A stretch of 64,000 bases of DNA from Thermohahella caldifontis. Lineage in GTDB: Bacteria > Pseudomonadota > Gammaproteobacteria > Pseudomonadales > Oleiphilaceae. A program made the position numbers and the translations under genes. The notes under the pieces were generated by a model. The model had not been told where the DNA came from. It searched no databases and saw only the letters and a list, made by a program, of their open reading frames with translations. Shown piece after piece: positions 1 through 8,686 of this stretch (its first letter is position 1; each line of letters starts with the position of its first letter). The stretch lies in NCBI RefSeq assembly GCF_041153465.1, contig NZ_CP154858.1, forward strand, positions 62,001 to 126,000, written 5' to 3'.

Positions 1-1188
1 GGGCCAGCGGGTGCTCTGGCTGAAGGCTTCCTGTGTCGGAATGCCTGCCGGCCCGGCCTTGTAGAAGGTGTGTACTGCTTCATCCTGCGTGCGCATCACG
101 TCCCACTTGTCCAGGGCTTCGGCCAGGGTCGTGCTGTGCACCGTGGGCAGGGAGGTGTTCAGGATGCCGGCCCGGTCCAGTTCTCCCAGAATGCCGTAGA
201 TGCCACCGGCGCGGTGCACATCCTCAATGTGATATTTCTGCGTGTTGGGCGCCACCTTGCAGAACTGCGGCACCTTGCGGGACAGCCGGTCGATGTCCTG
301 CAGCGTGAAGTCCACTTCGCCTTCCTGGGCGATGGCCAGGAGGTGAAGGATGGTGTTGGTGGATCCGCCCATGGCAATGTCCAGCGCCATGGCATTCTCA
401 AAGGCAGCCTTGCTGGCTATGCTGCGCGGCAGTACCGATTCGTCATCCTGTTCGTAGTAACGGCGGGTGTTTTCCACGATCTGGCGGGCGGCACGCAGGA
501 ACAGATCGCGCCGGTCGGCGTGTGTGGCCAGCATGGTACCGTTGCCGGGCAATGCGAGGCCGATGGCTTCCGCCAGGCAGTTCATGGAGTTGGCGGTGAA
601 CATGCCGGAGCAGGAACCGCAGGTCGGACAGGCGGAGCGTTCGTATTCGGCCACGGTTTCATCAGACGCCGAGTCATCGGCTGCAATGACCATGGCGTCC
701 ACCAGATCCAGGGCGTGTGTCGCCAGCTTGGTCTTGCCCGCTTCCATGGGGCCGCCGGATACGAATATGGCCGGAATGTTCAGGCGCATGGCGGCCATGA
801 GCATCCCCGGGGTGATCTTGTCGCAGTTGGAGATGCAGATCATGGCATCGGCGCAGTGGGCGTTGACCATGTATTCCACCGAGTCCGCAATGATCTCGCG
901 GGACGGCAGGCTGTAGAGCATGCCGTCATGCCCCATGGCAATCCCGTCATCCACCGCAATGGTGTTGAACTCCTTGGCCACCCCCCCTGCGGCTTCAATT
1001 TCGCGGGCCACCATCTGTCCCATGTCTTTCAGGTGGACATGACCGGGCACAAACTGGGTAAAGGAGTTGACCACGGCAATGATCGGCTTTCTGAAATCAT
1101 CGTCCTTCATGCCCGTGGCACGCCACAGGGCCCGTGCACCGGCCATGTGGCGACCGGCTGTTGTGGTTCGAGAGCGATAGGTTGGCAT
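1..1188 (-). CDS. ilvD: Dihydroxy-acid dehydratase (5' part, runs off the window)
   Basis: Dehydrates 2,3-dihydroxy-isovalerate and its homologue to 2-oxo acids in valine, isoleucine and pantothenate synthesis; cytoplasmic Fe-S enzyme. The first 396 residues are present; the E. coli protein has 616, so the C-terminal third lies outside the window. The start MPTYRSRTTTAGRHMAGARA is nearly the canonical N-terminus. The cluster-region motifs CISNCDK (Cys118, Cys122) and CPTCGSCSG (Cys187-193) are intact, as are VDDGIAMGH and the GGSTNT motif near residue 290. It is divergent from the riboswitch-controlled btuB operon. The stretch is open from start to window edge, with no frame break. Confidence 0.97.
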   Translation of the reverse strand, partial: MPTYRSRTTTAGRHMAGARALWRATGMKDDDFRKPIIAVVNSFTQFVPGHVHLKDMGQMVAREIEAAGGVAKEFNTIAVDDGIAMGHDGMLYSLPSREIIADSVEYMVNAHCADAMICISNCDKITPGMLMAAMRLNIPAIFVSGGPMEAGKTKLATHALDLVDAMVIAADDSASDETVAEYERSACPTCGSCSGMFTANSMNCLAEAIGLALPGNGTMLATHADRRDLFLRAARQIVENTRRYYEQDDESVLPRSIASKAAFENAMALDIAMGGSTNTILHLLAIAQEGEVDFTLQDIDRLSRKVPQFCKVAPNTQKYHIEDVHRAGGIYGILGELDRAGILNTSLPTVHSTTLAEALDKWDVMRTQDEAVHTFYKAGPAGIPTQEAFSQSTRWP

Positions 1189-1274
1189 AGTGTTTTGATC
1201 CCGTTGTCTATCGTGTTCGGAGCGTAGGTGGCACAAGGATACCAGACTCGCCCGCACTTGGGCAGACACCCGGC

Positions 1275-1303
1275 TTGACAGGGGTGTCATCCCTCAGTAT
1301 CGT
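1275..1303 (+). promoter_or_regulatory. Sigma-70 type promoter of the btuB-cob operon
   Basis: A perfect -35 TTGACA (1275-1280), a 17-base spacer and a -10 TATCGT (1298-1303, 4 of 6 consensus bases) predict a start near 1310. That is immediately before the 5' strand of the riboswitch P1 helix at 1314, so the transcript would begin almost at the aptamer. Confidence 0.7.
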
Positions 1304-1313
1304 GCGCCGCAAC

Positions 1314-1490
1314 TGTCAGGTGTCTTCCGCAAGGAAGATGAAACGGGAAGCCGGTGCGCCGCAAGGCAAGTCCGGCACTGCCCCCGCAACGGTAGGTGAG
1401 TCAGACTGCGCTTCACGCCACTGTGTCAGAACATGGGAAGGCGCGCAGCCGGCCAGTTGGCCCCTCACGAGTCCGGAGACCGGCCTGACA
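1314..1490 (+). promoter_or_regulatory. Cobalamin (B12) riboswitch aptamer
   Basis: All conserved cobalamin-aptamer blocks occur in order: GGGAAGCCGGTG, then AAGTCCGGCACTGCCCCCGC followed by AACGGTA (the B12 box), GCCACTG, GGGAAGGCGCGCAG, and the closing GAGTCCGGAGACCGGCCTG. The outer helix is TGTCAGG (1314-1320) with CCTGACA (1484-1490). It lies in the leader of btuB and cobUTSC, so adenosylcobalamin binding should lower expression of B12 uptake and salvage genes. Boundaries are good to a few bases. Confidence 0.95.
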
Positions 1491-1560
1491 ACACTGCCTG
1501 GTGGCGCGGAGGGCGCCGGCCAAGCGCATTTCGTATTTCTCCGTCATGCGCAGCCCTGCC

Positions 1561-1603
1561 TCCTCCCGCCCCGGCGATTCACGCGGGTGTGCGAAACGGA
1601 GGA
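1561..1603 (+). promoter_or_regulatory. Possible RBS-sequestering hairpin of the B12 riboswitch
   Basis: The btuB Shine-Dalgarno GGAGGA (1598-1603) can pair with TCCTCC (1561-1566). An overlapping alternative inner helix is CCCGC (1565-1569) with GCGGG (1583-1587). No intrinsic terminator is visible between aptamer and start codon, so translational control is the simplest reading. This is inferred from pairing by eye, without an energy calculation. Confidence 0.4.
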
Positions 1604-1611
1604 AGAGTTCA

Positions 1612-3429
1612 ATGCGCAAGTCCTGTCTGGCCCTGAGTGTGGCCATCCTGTCCCTGCCTGTTCAGGCTGAAGTTGATCAAACCCTGGTTGTCACGGCCAA
1701 TCGTGTGGCCCTGACGCTGGATGACACCCTGGCATCCGTCACGGTGATCAAGCGGGAAGACATCGAGCGCCAGCAGGCGCGTACGCTGCCGGAGCTTCTC
1801 CGCGGCATGGCCGGACTGACGGTTACGCAGAGTGGTGGCGTTGGCGCAACCTCTTCCGTGTTTGTCAGGGGAACCAATTCCAGTCACGTGCTTGTGCTTG
1901 TGGATGGCGTCAAGGTGGGCAGCGCCACCCTGGGCACGGTAGCCTGGGAATCACTGCCGCTGGAAACGGTGGAGCGGATCGAAATTGTGCGGGGGCCGCG
2001 GGCCAGTCTGTACGGGTCCGAGGCCATTGGCGGCGTCATTCAGATCTTTACCCGCAAGGGGAAGGGGGCGCCTGCACCTTCGTTCAGTGTCACGGCCGGC
2101 AGTGATCATTTCTGGTCAGCGGATACTTCGGTATCCGGTACGCAGGGAGACTGGGATTATGCGTTGGGCGTTTCCGCCAAGGGGACGGAAGGTTTCAATG
2201 CCTGCAATCCGGATTCGGGCACCCTGTTTGTGGCCTGTTATGACAATGAACCCGACGATGACGGATATCGCGAGCAGGCGTGGCGCCTGAATGCCGGCAA
2301 GGCACTGGCCAATGGTGGCGAGATCCGGCTCAGTGGTTTTCAGTCTCAGGGCGAGGTGGATTATGACGGGGCCTATCAGAACAGTTCCGAGCCGGTTCAG
2401 AAAGTGCTGGGTCTGACGACGCGCCTGCCGGTTTCAGACGACCGAATGGTGGAGCTCCGCTACGGATACAACAACGACCTGGTGGACTCATTCAACGACG
2501 GTGTGTTCGTTTCCCGCTTCGAGACCCGGCGCAACACGGTGGGCGCACAGGTGCTGCAGTCCCTGGACAGCGGTACGCTCATTGTAGGGGCGGAATACCA
2601 GCGTGACGAAGTGCTGGGTACGACGAGCTATGCGAAAACCAGCCGGGACAACAAGGCGCTGTTTGGTCAGTGGCTGACAGAGCAAGGTGCCGACCGTTAC
2701 GAGGCGAGCGTCCGCCATGACCGCAACGAGCAGTTTGGCGAGAAGACAACAGGATCGCTGGCTTGGGGGCACCAGTTGTTCCCGGGAGTGAAGTCCTTTG
2801 TCAGCTATGGCAGTGCGTTCAAGGCCCCGACTTTCAATGATCTGTACTTTCCCGGCTATGGATCCCCGACGTTGACCCCCGAGACCAGCTGGAGTCTGGA
2901 AGCGGGCCTGAAGGGCAGTGATGCGCGCATCGACTGGAGTGCAACCCTTTACCACACTCGCATTCGTGACCTCATTGCAGCGGACCCGTCCAATGGCTGG
3001 CTGGCGGCCAATCTGGGGCAGGCACGCATTTCGGGGGTCGAACTGACCGCATCGGGTACGGTTTCACCCGGATTCTGGTGGCGTGGCACCATCACACTGC
3101 AGGATCCCGAGAGCCAGGATGCTGCCACGAAGGGGAACACCTTGCCCAATCGTGAGCGCACCAAGCTGACGGTCTCCCTGGACCGGCAGATTGAGCATCT
3201 GACTCTCGGTGCCGACTGGATGGCGGTTGGTCGGCGCTACGGTGATCTTTACAACACACAGGAGCTGGACGGATATGGGCGTCTGGACCTGCGGGCCCGG
3301 TACAACCTGTCTCATGGCTTCAGCGTTGCGGCAAAGATCGAGAACGTCACCGATCAGACCTATGAAACCGTCTATTATTACAATCAGCCCGGTCGCAGTT
3401 TCTACCTGACCCTGAACTGGCAGCCCTGA
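1612..3429 (+). CDS. btuB: TonB-dependent vitamin B12 outer-membrane receptor BtuB
   Basis: Outer-membrane 22-strand beta-barrel that imports cobalamins using TonB energy. The ATG at 1612 is chosen over the longer open frame from 1501 because it follows GGAGGAAG and starts a signal peptide (MRKSCLALSVAILSLPVQA). The mature N-terminus carries the TonB box TLVVTANR, as in E. coli BtuB. The plug domain follows (VERIEIVRGPRASLYGSEAIGGVI), then the barrel with TonB-dependent-receptor C-terminal repeats. 605 residues, against 614 in E. coli. First gene of a B12 operon: cobU starts 8 bases after its stop. Regulation by the upstream cobalamin riboswitch is explicit. Confidence 0.95.
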   Translation: MRKSCLALSVAILSLPVQAEVDQTLVVTANRVALTLDDTLASVTVIKREDIERQQARTLPELLRGMAGLTVTQSGGVGATSSVFVRGTNSSHVLVLVDGVKVGSATLGTVAWESLPLETVERIEIVRGPRASLYGSEAIGGVIQIFTRKGKGAPAPSFSVTAGSDHFWSADTSVSGTQGDWDYALGVSAKGTEGFNACNPDSGTLFVACYDNEPDDDGYREQAWRLNAGKALANGGEIRLSGFQSQGEVDYDGAYQNSSEPVQKVLGLTTRLPVSDDRMVELRYGYNNDLVDSFNDGVFVSRFETRRNTVGAQVLQSLDSGTLIVGAEYQRDEVLGTTSYAKTSRDNKALFGQWLTEQGADRYEASVRHDRNEQFGEKTTGSLAWGHQLFPGVKSFVSYGSAFKAPTFNDLYFPGYGSPTLTPETSWSLEAGLKGSDARIDWSATLYHTRIRDLIAADPSNGWLAANLGQARISGVELTASGTVSPGFWWRGTITLQDPESQDAATKGNTLPNRERTKLTVSLDRQIEHLTLGADWMAVGRRYGDLYNTQELDGYGRLDLRARYNLSHGFSVAAKIENVTDQTYETVYYYNQPGRSFYLTLNWQP

Positions 3430-3437
3430 CACGCCCC

Positions 3438-3971
3438 ATGGCCATTCTGGTACTGGGCGGCGTCAAGAGTGGCAAGAGCCGGTACGCTGCGTGGCGTGCC
3501 GGCCAGATGGCTGCCACGGGCCGGGAGGTGGTGCTGGTGGCCACGGCCGAAGCACATGATGATGACATGGCGGAGCGGATCGCCCGGCACAAGGCCGAAC
3601 GCCCGGCAGACTGGCGTACGGTGGAGTGCGGGGCAGGCCTGACGGATGTGCTGCCGGCACTGGATTCGGAACGGGCGGTTGTCATCGTGGACTGCCTGAC
3701 CCTGTGGCTGACCGCGTTGCTGACCGCCGGACGGGATGACGCGTTCATTCGCAACGCCTGTGACAGACTGGTGAGACAGGTCGGCGCTTTCAGGGCGCCG
3801 CTGGTGCTGGTTTCCAACGAGACCAATCTGGGCGTGATCCCCCCGGACAGACTGAGCCGCCGGTTCTGTGATCTGGCGGGTGTGCTGCACCAGAAGCTGG
3901 GCAATGTGTGTGATGAGGTCGTGCTCGTGGCGGCCGGTCTGCCTCTTCACCTGAAAGGAGCCATGCCATGA
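3438..3971 (+). CDS. cobU: Adenosylcobinamide kinase / adenosylcobinamide-phosphate guanylyltransferase
   Basis: Bifunctional nucleotide-loop assembly enzyme: phosphorylates adenosylcobinamide and transfers GMP to give adenosylcobinamide-GDP. The N-terminus MAILVLGGVKSGKSRYA holds the P-loop (GGVKSGKS, residues 7-14). VIVDCLTLWLTALL and LVLVSNETNLGVIPPDRLSR are typical CobU/CobP motifs. 177 residues is the usual family length. Its stop overlaps the cobT start (ATGA), indicating translational coupling. Needed for the salvage route from cobinamide taken up through BtuB. Confidence 0.94.
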   Translation: MAILVLGGVKSGKSRYAAWRAGQMAATGREVVLVATAEAHDDDMAERIARHKAERPADWRTVECGAGLTDVLPALDSERAVVIVDCLTLWLTALLTAGRDDAFIRNACDRLVRQVGAFRAPLVLVSNETNLGVIPPDRLSRRFCDLAGVLHQKLGNVCDEVVLVAAGLPLHLKGAMP

Positions 3972-5017
3972 ACATGCCGTGGAAAATGCCGGACATCACC
4001 CCTGTTGATGGCGCGCTGGATCAGGCACTGCGAGACGCCATTGACCGCAAGACCAAGCCGCCGGGTGCACTGGGGGTTCTGGAGTCGCTTGCCTTTCAGG
4101 TCGGCCGGGTTCAGGGTACGCTCAGGCCGTTGCTGAGCCACCCGCACTTGTGGGTCTTTGCCGCGGATCATGGCGTGGCGAAACAGGGCGTCAGTGCCTA
4201 CCCTCAGGACGTGACTTGGCAGATGGTACTCAATTTTCTTTCCGGAGGTGCGGCCATCAATGTGTTTGCCCGTCATCACGGTATTCGCCTTCAGGTGGTG
4301 GACGTGGGCGTGGCGCAAGAGCCGGAAGCCCGCCCCGACCTGATCCGGGCCAGCATCCGGCCCGGGACAAGAGATTTTACCGAGGCGCCCGCGATGACTG
4401 CCGGGGAGTGTGATGCGGCGCTGGCCGTGGGCGCAGCGCAGATCCGCCGGGCACGTCAGGACGGGGCCAATGCCTTTCTTTTCGGCGAGATGGGGATTGG
4501 CAACACGACACCGGCCACTGCACTGTGCTGCCGTTTGCTCGGGCTCCCTGTCAACGCCCTGACCGGCCGCGGTACGGGGGTGAATGACGAACAGCTTGTA
4601 CGCAAGCGGGAGGTCATCGGGCTGGGCCTGAGGCTGCACAACGAGGCAGAGACCACGCTGCAGGTACTGGCAGCGCTTGGCGGGCTCGAGATAGCGGCCA
4701 TGACCGGCGCCATGCTTGAGGCAGCACATGAGCGCTGTATCTTTGTTGTCGATGGCTTCATTGCCACCGCTGCTTACGTGGTCGCCTGGTGTCTGGCCCC
4801 GGACATTGCCGACTATGCCATCTTTGCCCATTGCTCCGGTGAGCAGGGGCATCGCCTGGTACTGGATGCGCTCGGAGCGCGACCGCTGCTGGATCTGGGC
4901 CTCCGGCTTGGTGAAGGCACGGGTGCCGCACTGGCCTGGCCACTCATCACCTCGGCCGTGGCCTTTCTTAATGAGATGGCCAGTTTCGAGCAGGCGGGCG
5001 TGAGCGACCGGCTGTGA
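3968..5017 (+). CDS. cobT: Nicotinate-nucleotide--dimethylbenzimidazole phosphoribosyltransferase
   Basis: Makes alpha-ribazole 5'-phosphate from dimethylbenzimidazole and nicotinate mononucleotide, giving the lower ligand of cobalamin. Conserved family blocks are visible: KPPGALGVLESLA near the N-terminus, FAADHGVAKQGVSAYP, GEMGIGNTTPATAL, GRGTGVND, and a C-terminal GEGTGAALAW that carries the catalytic glutamate. 349 residues, normal length. The start overlaps the cobU stop and the end overlaps the cobS GTG start. Confidence 0.96.
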   Translation: MNMPWKMPDITPVDGALDQALRDAIDRKTKPPGALGVLESLAFQVGRVQGTLRPLLSHPHLWVFAADHGVAKQGVSAYPQDVTWQMVLNFLSGGAAINVFARHHGIRLQVVDVGVAQEPEARPDLIRASIRPGTRDFTEAPAMTAGECDAALAVGAAQIRRARQDGANAFLFGEMGIGNTTPATALCCRLLGLPVNALTGRGTGVNDEQLVRKREVIGLGLRLHNEAETTLQVLAALGGLEIAAMTGAMLEAAHERCIFVVDGFIATAAYVVAWCLAPDIADYAIFAHCSGEQGHRLVLDALGARPLLDLGLRLGEGTGAALAWPLITSAVAFLNEMASFEQAGVSDRL

Positions 5018-5778
5018 ATCCTGCCCGGGAATGGCACCTGTTCCGGGTGGCCCTGCAATTCTATACCCGGCTGCCGGTCAGGATAGAGGACTGGCAGGCC
5101 CGGGATCTCGGTGAAGCCAGCAAGTATGCGCCACTGGCAGGTGGCTGCGTTGCACTGTTGTCGGGGCTGCCCTGGTCGCTGGGCTGGCTGGCCGGACAAC
5201 CCCTGTTGGGTGCACTGCTGGCTGTGGTCACCGGCATTCTGGTCACGGGAGCCTTTCACGAAGATGGCCTGGCGGACGCACTGGATGGTCTGGGGGGCGG
5301 GCAGAATCCGGATCAGATACTCACCATCATGAAGGACAGTCGTGTCGGAACCTATGGCGTGCTGGCGCTGATCGCTTCCGTCAGCCTGCGGGCGGCGGCA
5401 CTTTCCGTGATGCCGCTGGCAGCAGGCTGGGCCATGCTGTTGACACAGCACATGGCCGGACGGGCCCTGGCCGTGAGCCTGATCGGTGCCTTGCCCTATG
5501 TCCAGGCAGATCAGCTCAGCAAGGTCAAACCGGTTGCCCAGGATCTGGATCCTTCGTCACGGGTCTGCGTAGTCGCCCTGGCGGCACCGACCCTCCTCTG
5601 GTGGCCGCCCGCCCTCAGTCTCGTGCTCCTGGGGATGCTCCTTGGCTTGCGAACGCTCTGTGTGCGCGGGTTCAGGCGCCGTCTCGGCGGCTATACCGGG
5701 GATCTGCTGGGCGCAGCCGAGCAGTTGACTGAAATTCTCCTCGTGGTCATGATCGCCGTGTTATGGCCCTTTTTCTGA
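5014..5778 (+). CDS. cobS: Adenosylcobinamide-GDP ribazoletransferase (cobalamin synthase)
   Basis: Integral inner-membrane enzyme that joins adenosylcobinamide-GDP and alpha-ribazole(-phosphate). The GTG start at 5014 overlaps the cobT stop (GTGA). The signature FHEDGLADALDGLGGG lies near residue 80 and GTYGVLAL follows. Several hydrophobic helices fill the second half, including a C-terminal ILLVVMIAVLWPFF. 254 residues, as usual for the family. Overlaps the next gene, cobC, by 16 bases. Confidence 0.94.
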   Translation: MNPAREWHLFRVALQFYTRLPVRIEDWQARDLGEASKYAPLAGGCVALLSGLPWSLGWLAGQPLLGALLAVVTGILVTGAFHEDGLADALDGLGGGQNPDQILTIMKDSRVGTYGVLALIASVSLRAAALSVMPLAAGWAMLLTQHMAGRALAVSLIGALPYVQADQLSKVKPVAQDLDPSSRVCVVALAAPTLLWWPPALSLVLLGMLLGLRTLCVRGFRRRLGGYTGDLLGAAEQLTEILLVVMIAVLWPFF

Positions 5779-6311
5779 TACGGCATACCCCGGTTGATGC
5801 GGCACCCGGTGCCATTTACGGGCAGCGGGAGGTGGCGCTGGCCGCGGACTGGCCCGATCGCTTTCGCGCCCTGGCCGAGGCGCTGCCGGACGGTGTCGGG
5901 CGGATCTGTACCAGTCCTTTGTCTCGGTGCCGGAAGCTTGCCTACTGGCTTCAGGCCGCCCGTTGGCCGCAGGCAACACTGCAGGTGATTTCCGATCTGG
6001 TCGAAATGTCCTTCGGGCGCTGGGAAGGGCAGAGCTGGTCAACCATTCCCCGTGCCGAGCTGGATGTCTGGGCATCGGACTGGGTGAATCATCCGCCGCC
6101 GGGAGGCGAAAGCTTTCTGCAGGTGCGCGAACGTTGGCGCAGGGTACTGGCCGGGCTTGATGATGCGGCGGGCCATGTGTTGCTGGTCACCCATGCCGGA
6201 ATGATCCGGGTTGCACTGACCGACTACCTCGGCCTGCCGCCCGGGGCCGCATTTGCGCTGAAGGTGGGATTTGGTGAAGTGTATCGTCTGCGCTATCCGG
6301 CGAACTTTTGA
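5763..6311 (+). CDS. cobC: Alpha-ribazole phosphatase-like histidine phosphatase
   Basis: Phosphoglycerate-mutase-type phosphatase expected to remove the 5'-phosphate of alpha-ribazole phosphate or adenosylcobalamin phosphate. The catalytic phosphohistidine motif is LIRHTP (residues 5-10; RHT replaces the commoner RHG, as in several CobC proteins). A second active-site histidine is in LLVTHAGMIR. SFGRWEGQSW matches the family's central glutamate motif. 182 residues. Position inside the B12 operon supports the assignment over a general phosphatase. Confidence 0.88.
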   Translation: MALFLIRHTPVDAAPGAIYGQREVALAADWPDRFRALAEALPDGVGRICTSPLSRCRKLAYWLQAARWPQATLQVISDLVEMSFGRWEGQSWSTIPRAELDVWASDWVNHPPPGGESFLQVRERWRRVLAGLDDAAGHVLLVTHAGMIRVALTDYLGLPPGAAFALKVGFGEVYRLRYPANF

Positions 6312-6347
6312 GCGCGGAAACGGTCTGATCTGCCAAGGAGGCCCAAG

Positions 6348-7226
6348 ATGAACGCACGATCCTGGAGTTTTGATCCGCCGGCAGCGCTGCTGCAGAGTCT
6401 GTTGACCATGACCATCATGGTGGAAGCCCGCGACCCCTATACCGGGGGGCACATGTGGCGCGTTTCCCGCTACTGCCAATTGCTGGCCGAAGCCGCTGGC
6501 CTCAGTGAAGCCCAGGTGGCACGGGTGACGGTGGGCGGTTTTCTGCATGATCTGGGCAAGGTGGGGGTACCGGATGCCATCCTCCGGAAACCTAACCGGC
6601 TCACTGATGCGGAATATGCCACCATTCAGACACACCCGGATATCGGCGCGCGCCTTTTGGCGACCCATCCGTTGCGTGCGCTGGTGATGGATGCGGTGCA
6701 CAGTCACCATGAAATGCCCAATGGCAAGGGCTATCCGAGAGGGCTCGCCGGGCAGGACATCCCCCTTGCTGCAAGAATTACCGGAATCTGTGATGCCTTT
6801 GATGCCATGACCAGTCACCGGCCCTATCGGCCCGGCATGCCGGTCGATGTGGCACTGGACATCATTGAACGCCATCTGGGCAGCCAGTTTGATGTGGCGT
6901 TGGGGGAACGTTTCATTGAGTTGGGCCGGCAGGGTTGCTTTGAGGGGATTGTGCAGCACAGTGACGAGGGCATGCCGCTGCATGACTGTCCACAGTGCGG
7001 ACCCACGCTGGTGGTTCAGAGGGATCATGAAGAGGGCCACAAATTGTTCTGCCCCAACTGTGGCGGGGGCGCGGTGGTCCACCGTCAGGATGGTCGCCTG
7101 GCTGTCACACCGGTGGACGAGAAAGCCTCACCCCGGGACCTGGTTCCCGAGGTGGATTACGGTCTCATTGACCGGCTGGTGGGGACTGTGCGCCCGGCAC
7201 TGCTACCGGACACGCAGGCCGTCTGA
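6348..7226 (+). CDS. HD-GYP domain phosphodiesterase with C-terminal zinc ribbon
   Basis: HD-GYP proteins hydrolyse cyclic di-GMP. Visible metal and substrate motifs are GGHMWRVSRY (His35), FLHDLGKVGVPDAIL (His67-Asp68), and HHEMPNGKGYP (120-130), in which the usual D of DGxGYP is N. The HD-GYP core covers roughly residues 13-205. After it comes a tail with CPQCGP and CPNCGG pairs that could bind zinc, and this tail is not part of the standard domain. A strong AAGGAGG precedes the ATG. It sits 36 bases after cobC, so B12-operon read-through is possible. No REC or membrane domain is present. Activity despite the D-to-N change is unproven. Confidence 0.87.
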   Translation: MNARSWSFDPPAALLQSLLTMTIMVEARDPYTGGHMWRVSRYCQLLAEAAGLSEAQVARVTVGGFLHDLGKVGVPDAILRKPNRLTDAEYATIQTHPDIGARLLATHPLRALVMDAVHSHHEMPNGKGYPRGLAGQDIPLAARITGICDAFDAMTSHRPYRPGMPVDVALDIIERHLGSQFDVALGERFIELGRQGCFEGIVQHSDEGMPLHDCPQCGPTLVVQRDHEEGHKLFCPNCGGGAVVHRQDGRLAVTPVDEKASPRDLVPEVDYGLIDRLVGTVRPALLPDTQAV

Positions 7227-7246
7227 ACCGGTCAGGAAACCGGTTC
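7225..7246. terminator. Convergent stem-loop across two stop codons
   Basis: GAACCGG (7225-7231) and CCGGTTC (7240-7246) form a perfect 7-base-pair stem with an 8-base loop. It overlaps the HD-GYP stop and the trpB2 stop, which face each other. There is no clear T-run on either strand, so intrinsic termination is uncertain. Confidence 0.4.
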
Positions 7247-8602
7247 TTCAGCCACCTTGGGCAGGCGGGAAAGAGCGTCCTCAATGGCCGAGGCCGGATA
7301 CTCGAAGTCTTCCAGTTCACCACTGAAATACTTGTCATAGGCCGCCATGTCGAAATGACCGTGGCCGGACAGGTTGAAGAACAGCGTCTTGCTGACCCCC
7401 TCTTCCCGGCAGCGCAGCGCCTCGTCGATCACGGCCCGGATACCGTGACAGGATTCGGGGGCGGGAATGATGCCCTCGGCACGGGCAAACTGAACGCCCG
7501 CCTCGAATGTGGCCAGTTGCGGTACCGCAACCGCCTCGATGAGCTTGTCATGGTACATCTGGGAAACAATGGCCGAGGCGCCGTGGTAGCGCAGACCTCC
7601 GGCGTGGATGCCGGGCGGCATGAAATCGTGACCCAGGGTGTACATGCGTGTCAGCGGCGTCAGGCCCACACTGTCTCCGAAGTCCCAGGCAAAGTGACCG
7701 CGGGTCAGGGAAGGGCAGGAGGTGGGCTCCACGGCCACCATGCGGACTTCGCGCCCACCTGCGGCCATATCCGCAAAGAAGGGGAAGGCTGCGCCGGCAA
7801 AGTTGGAGCCACCACCACAGGGCGCGAAGATCATGTCCGGATAATCGCCGATCTTCTCGAACTGCTTTTTGGCTTCCAGGCCAATCACGGTCTGGTGCAG
7901 CAACACATGATTGAGCACCGAGCCCAGGGAGTACTTGACGTCCGGATTCTGTGCGGCCATTTCCACTGCTTCCGAGATGGCGATGCCCAGCGAGCCCTGG
8001 CTGTCCGGGTGCTCGGCCAGAATCCTGCGGCCGGTTTCCGTTTCCATTGACGGGCTGGCCGTCACCTTCGCGCCCCAGGTCTGCATCATGGAACGCCGGA
8101 ACGGCTTCTGTTCATAGCTCACCCTGACCATGAAAATGCGCACATCAATACCGAACATCTGTCCGGCCAGTGCCAGAGACGAGCCCCACTGGCCCGCACC
8201 GGTTTCGGTGGTGAGCTGGCGGATGCCGGCCTGCCGGTTGTAAAAGGCCTGGGCAATGGCGGAGTTCAGCTTGTGGGAACCGGCCGGACTGGCACCCTCG
8301 TACTTGTAGTAGATACGTGCCGGTGTATTCAGGGCCTCTTCCAGACGGCGGGCACGGAAAAGCGGCGTCGGACGCCATTGGGCATAGATCTGGCGGACCG
8401 GTTCCGGTATGGGAATCCAGCGCTCCGTGGCCATCTCCTGTTCAATGATCGGAGCGGCAAAGATGGCGGAGAGTGCCTCGGGGGTCACCGGCTGGCCATC
8501 GGGCCCGAGCGGAGGCGGCGGTGGATTGTCCAGATCCGCCATGACGTTGTACCAATGGGTCGGGATGTCCTGTTCATCCAGTGTGATCTTGATGGGTTGC
8601 AT
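7232..8602 (-). CDS. TrpB2-type tryptophan synthase beta-like protein
   Basis: PLP enzyme of the stand-alone TrpB2 subgroup, expected to make tryptophan from indole and serine or to scavenge indole. The ATG at 8602 (MQPIKITLDEQDIPTHWYNV) follows AAGGAAT and is preferred to the longer frame from 8701, which runs into the IS flank. The PLP lysine is Lys111 in GASPAGSHKLNSA, and the phosphate-binding glycine loop is CGGGSNFAG. The N-terminal extension with PPPPPLGPDG and the 456-residue length fit TrpB2 rather than the ~400-residue TrpB1. No trpA is adjacent. Confidence 0.9.
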   Translation of the reverse strand: MQPIKITLDEQDIPTHWYNVMADLDNPPPPPLGPDGQPVTPEALSAIFAAPIIEQEMATERWIPIPEPVRQIYAQWRPTPLFRARRLEEALNTPARIYYKYEGASPAGSHKLNSAIAQAFYNRQAGIRQLTTETGAGQWGSSLALAGQMFGIDVRIFMVRVSYEQKPFRRSMMQTWGAKVTASPSMETETGRRILAEHPDSQGSLGIAISEAVEMAAQNPDVKYSLGSVLNHVLLHQTVIGLEAKKQFEKIGDYPDMIFAPCGGGSNFAGAAFPFFADMAAGGREVRMVAVEPTSCPSLTRGHFAWDFGDSVGLTPLTRMYTLGHDFMPPGIHAGGLRYHGASAIVSQMYHDKLIEAVAVPQLATFEAGVQFARAEGIIPAPESCHGIRAVIDEALRCREEGVSKTLFFNLSGHGHFDMAAYDKYFSGELEDFEYPASAIEDALSRLPKVAEEPVS

Positions 8603-8677
8603 GGCAATTCCTTGTTGTTCTTGTGGACAAATTCTGTGAGGATCACTCTTACCACGAATCAGGAGAGGATGAAAGTC

Positions 8678-8686
8678 CCATGGACA
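8678..8686. repeat. Left target-site duplication of IS4 copy 1
   Basis: CCATGGACA directly abuts the IS end at 8687 and recurs exactly at 10107-10115. The duplicated bases contain the ATG-GAC-A of the DUF2238 gene, so the insertion split that gene at its first codons. Confidence 0.9.

Noticed and set aside
70..1227. 385-codon plus-strand frame antisense to ilvD
   Set aside because: It mirrors ilvD codons in a GC-rich gene; the minus-strand product has full family motifs and this one has none.
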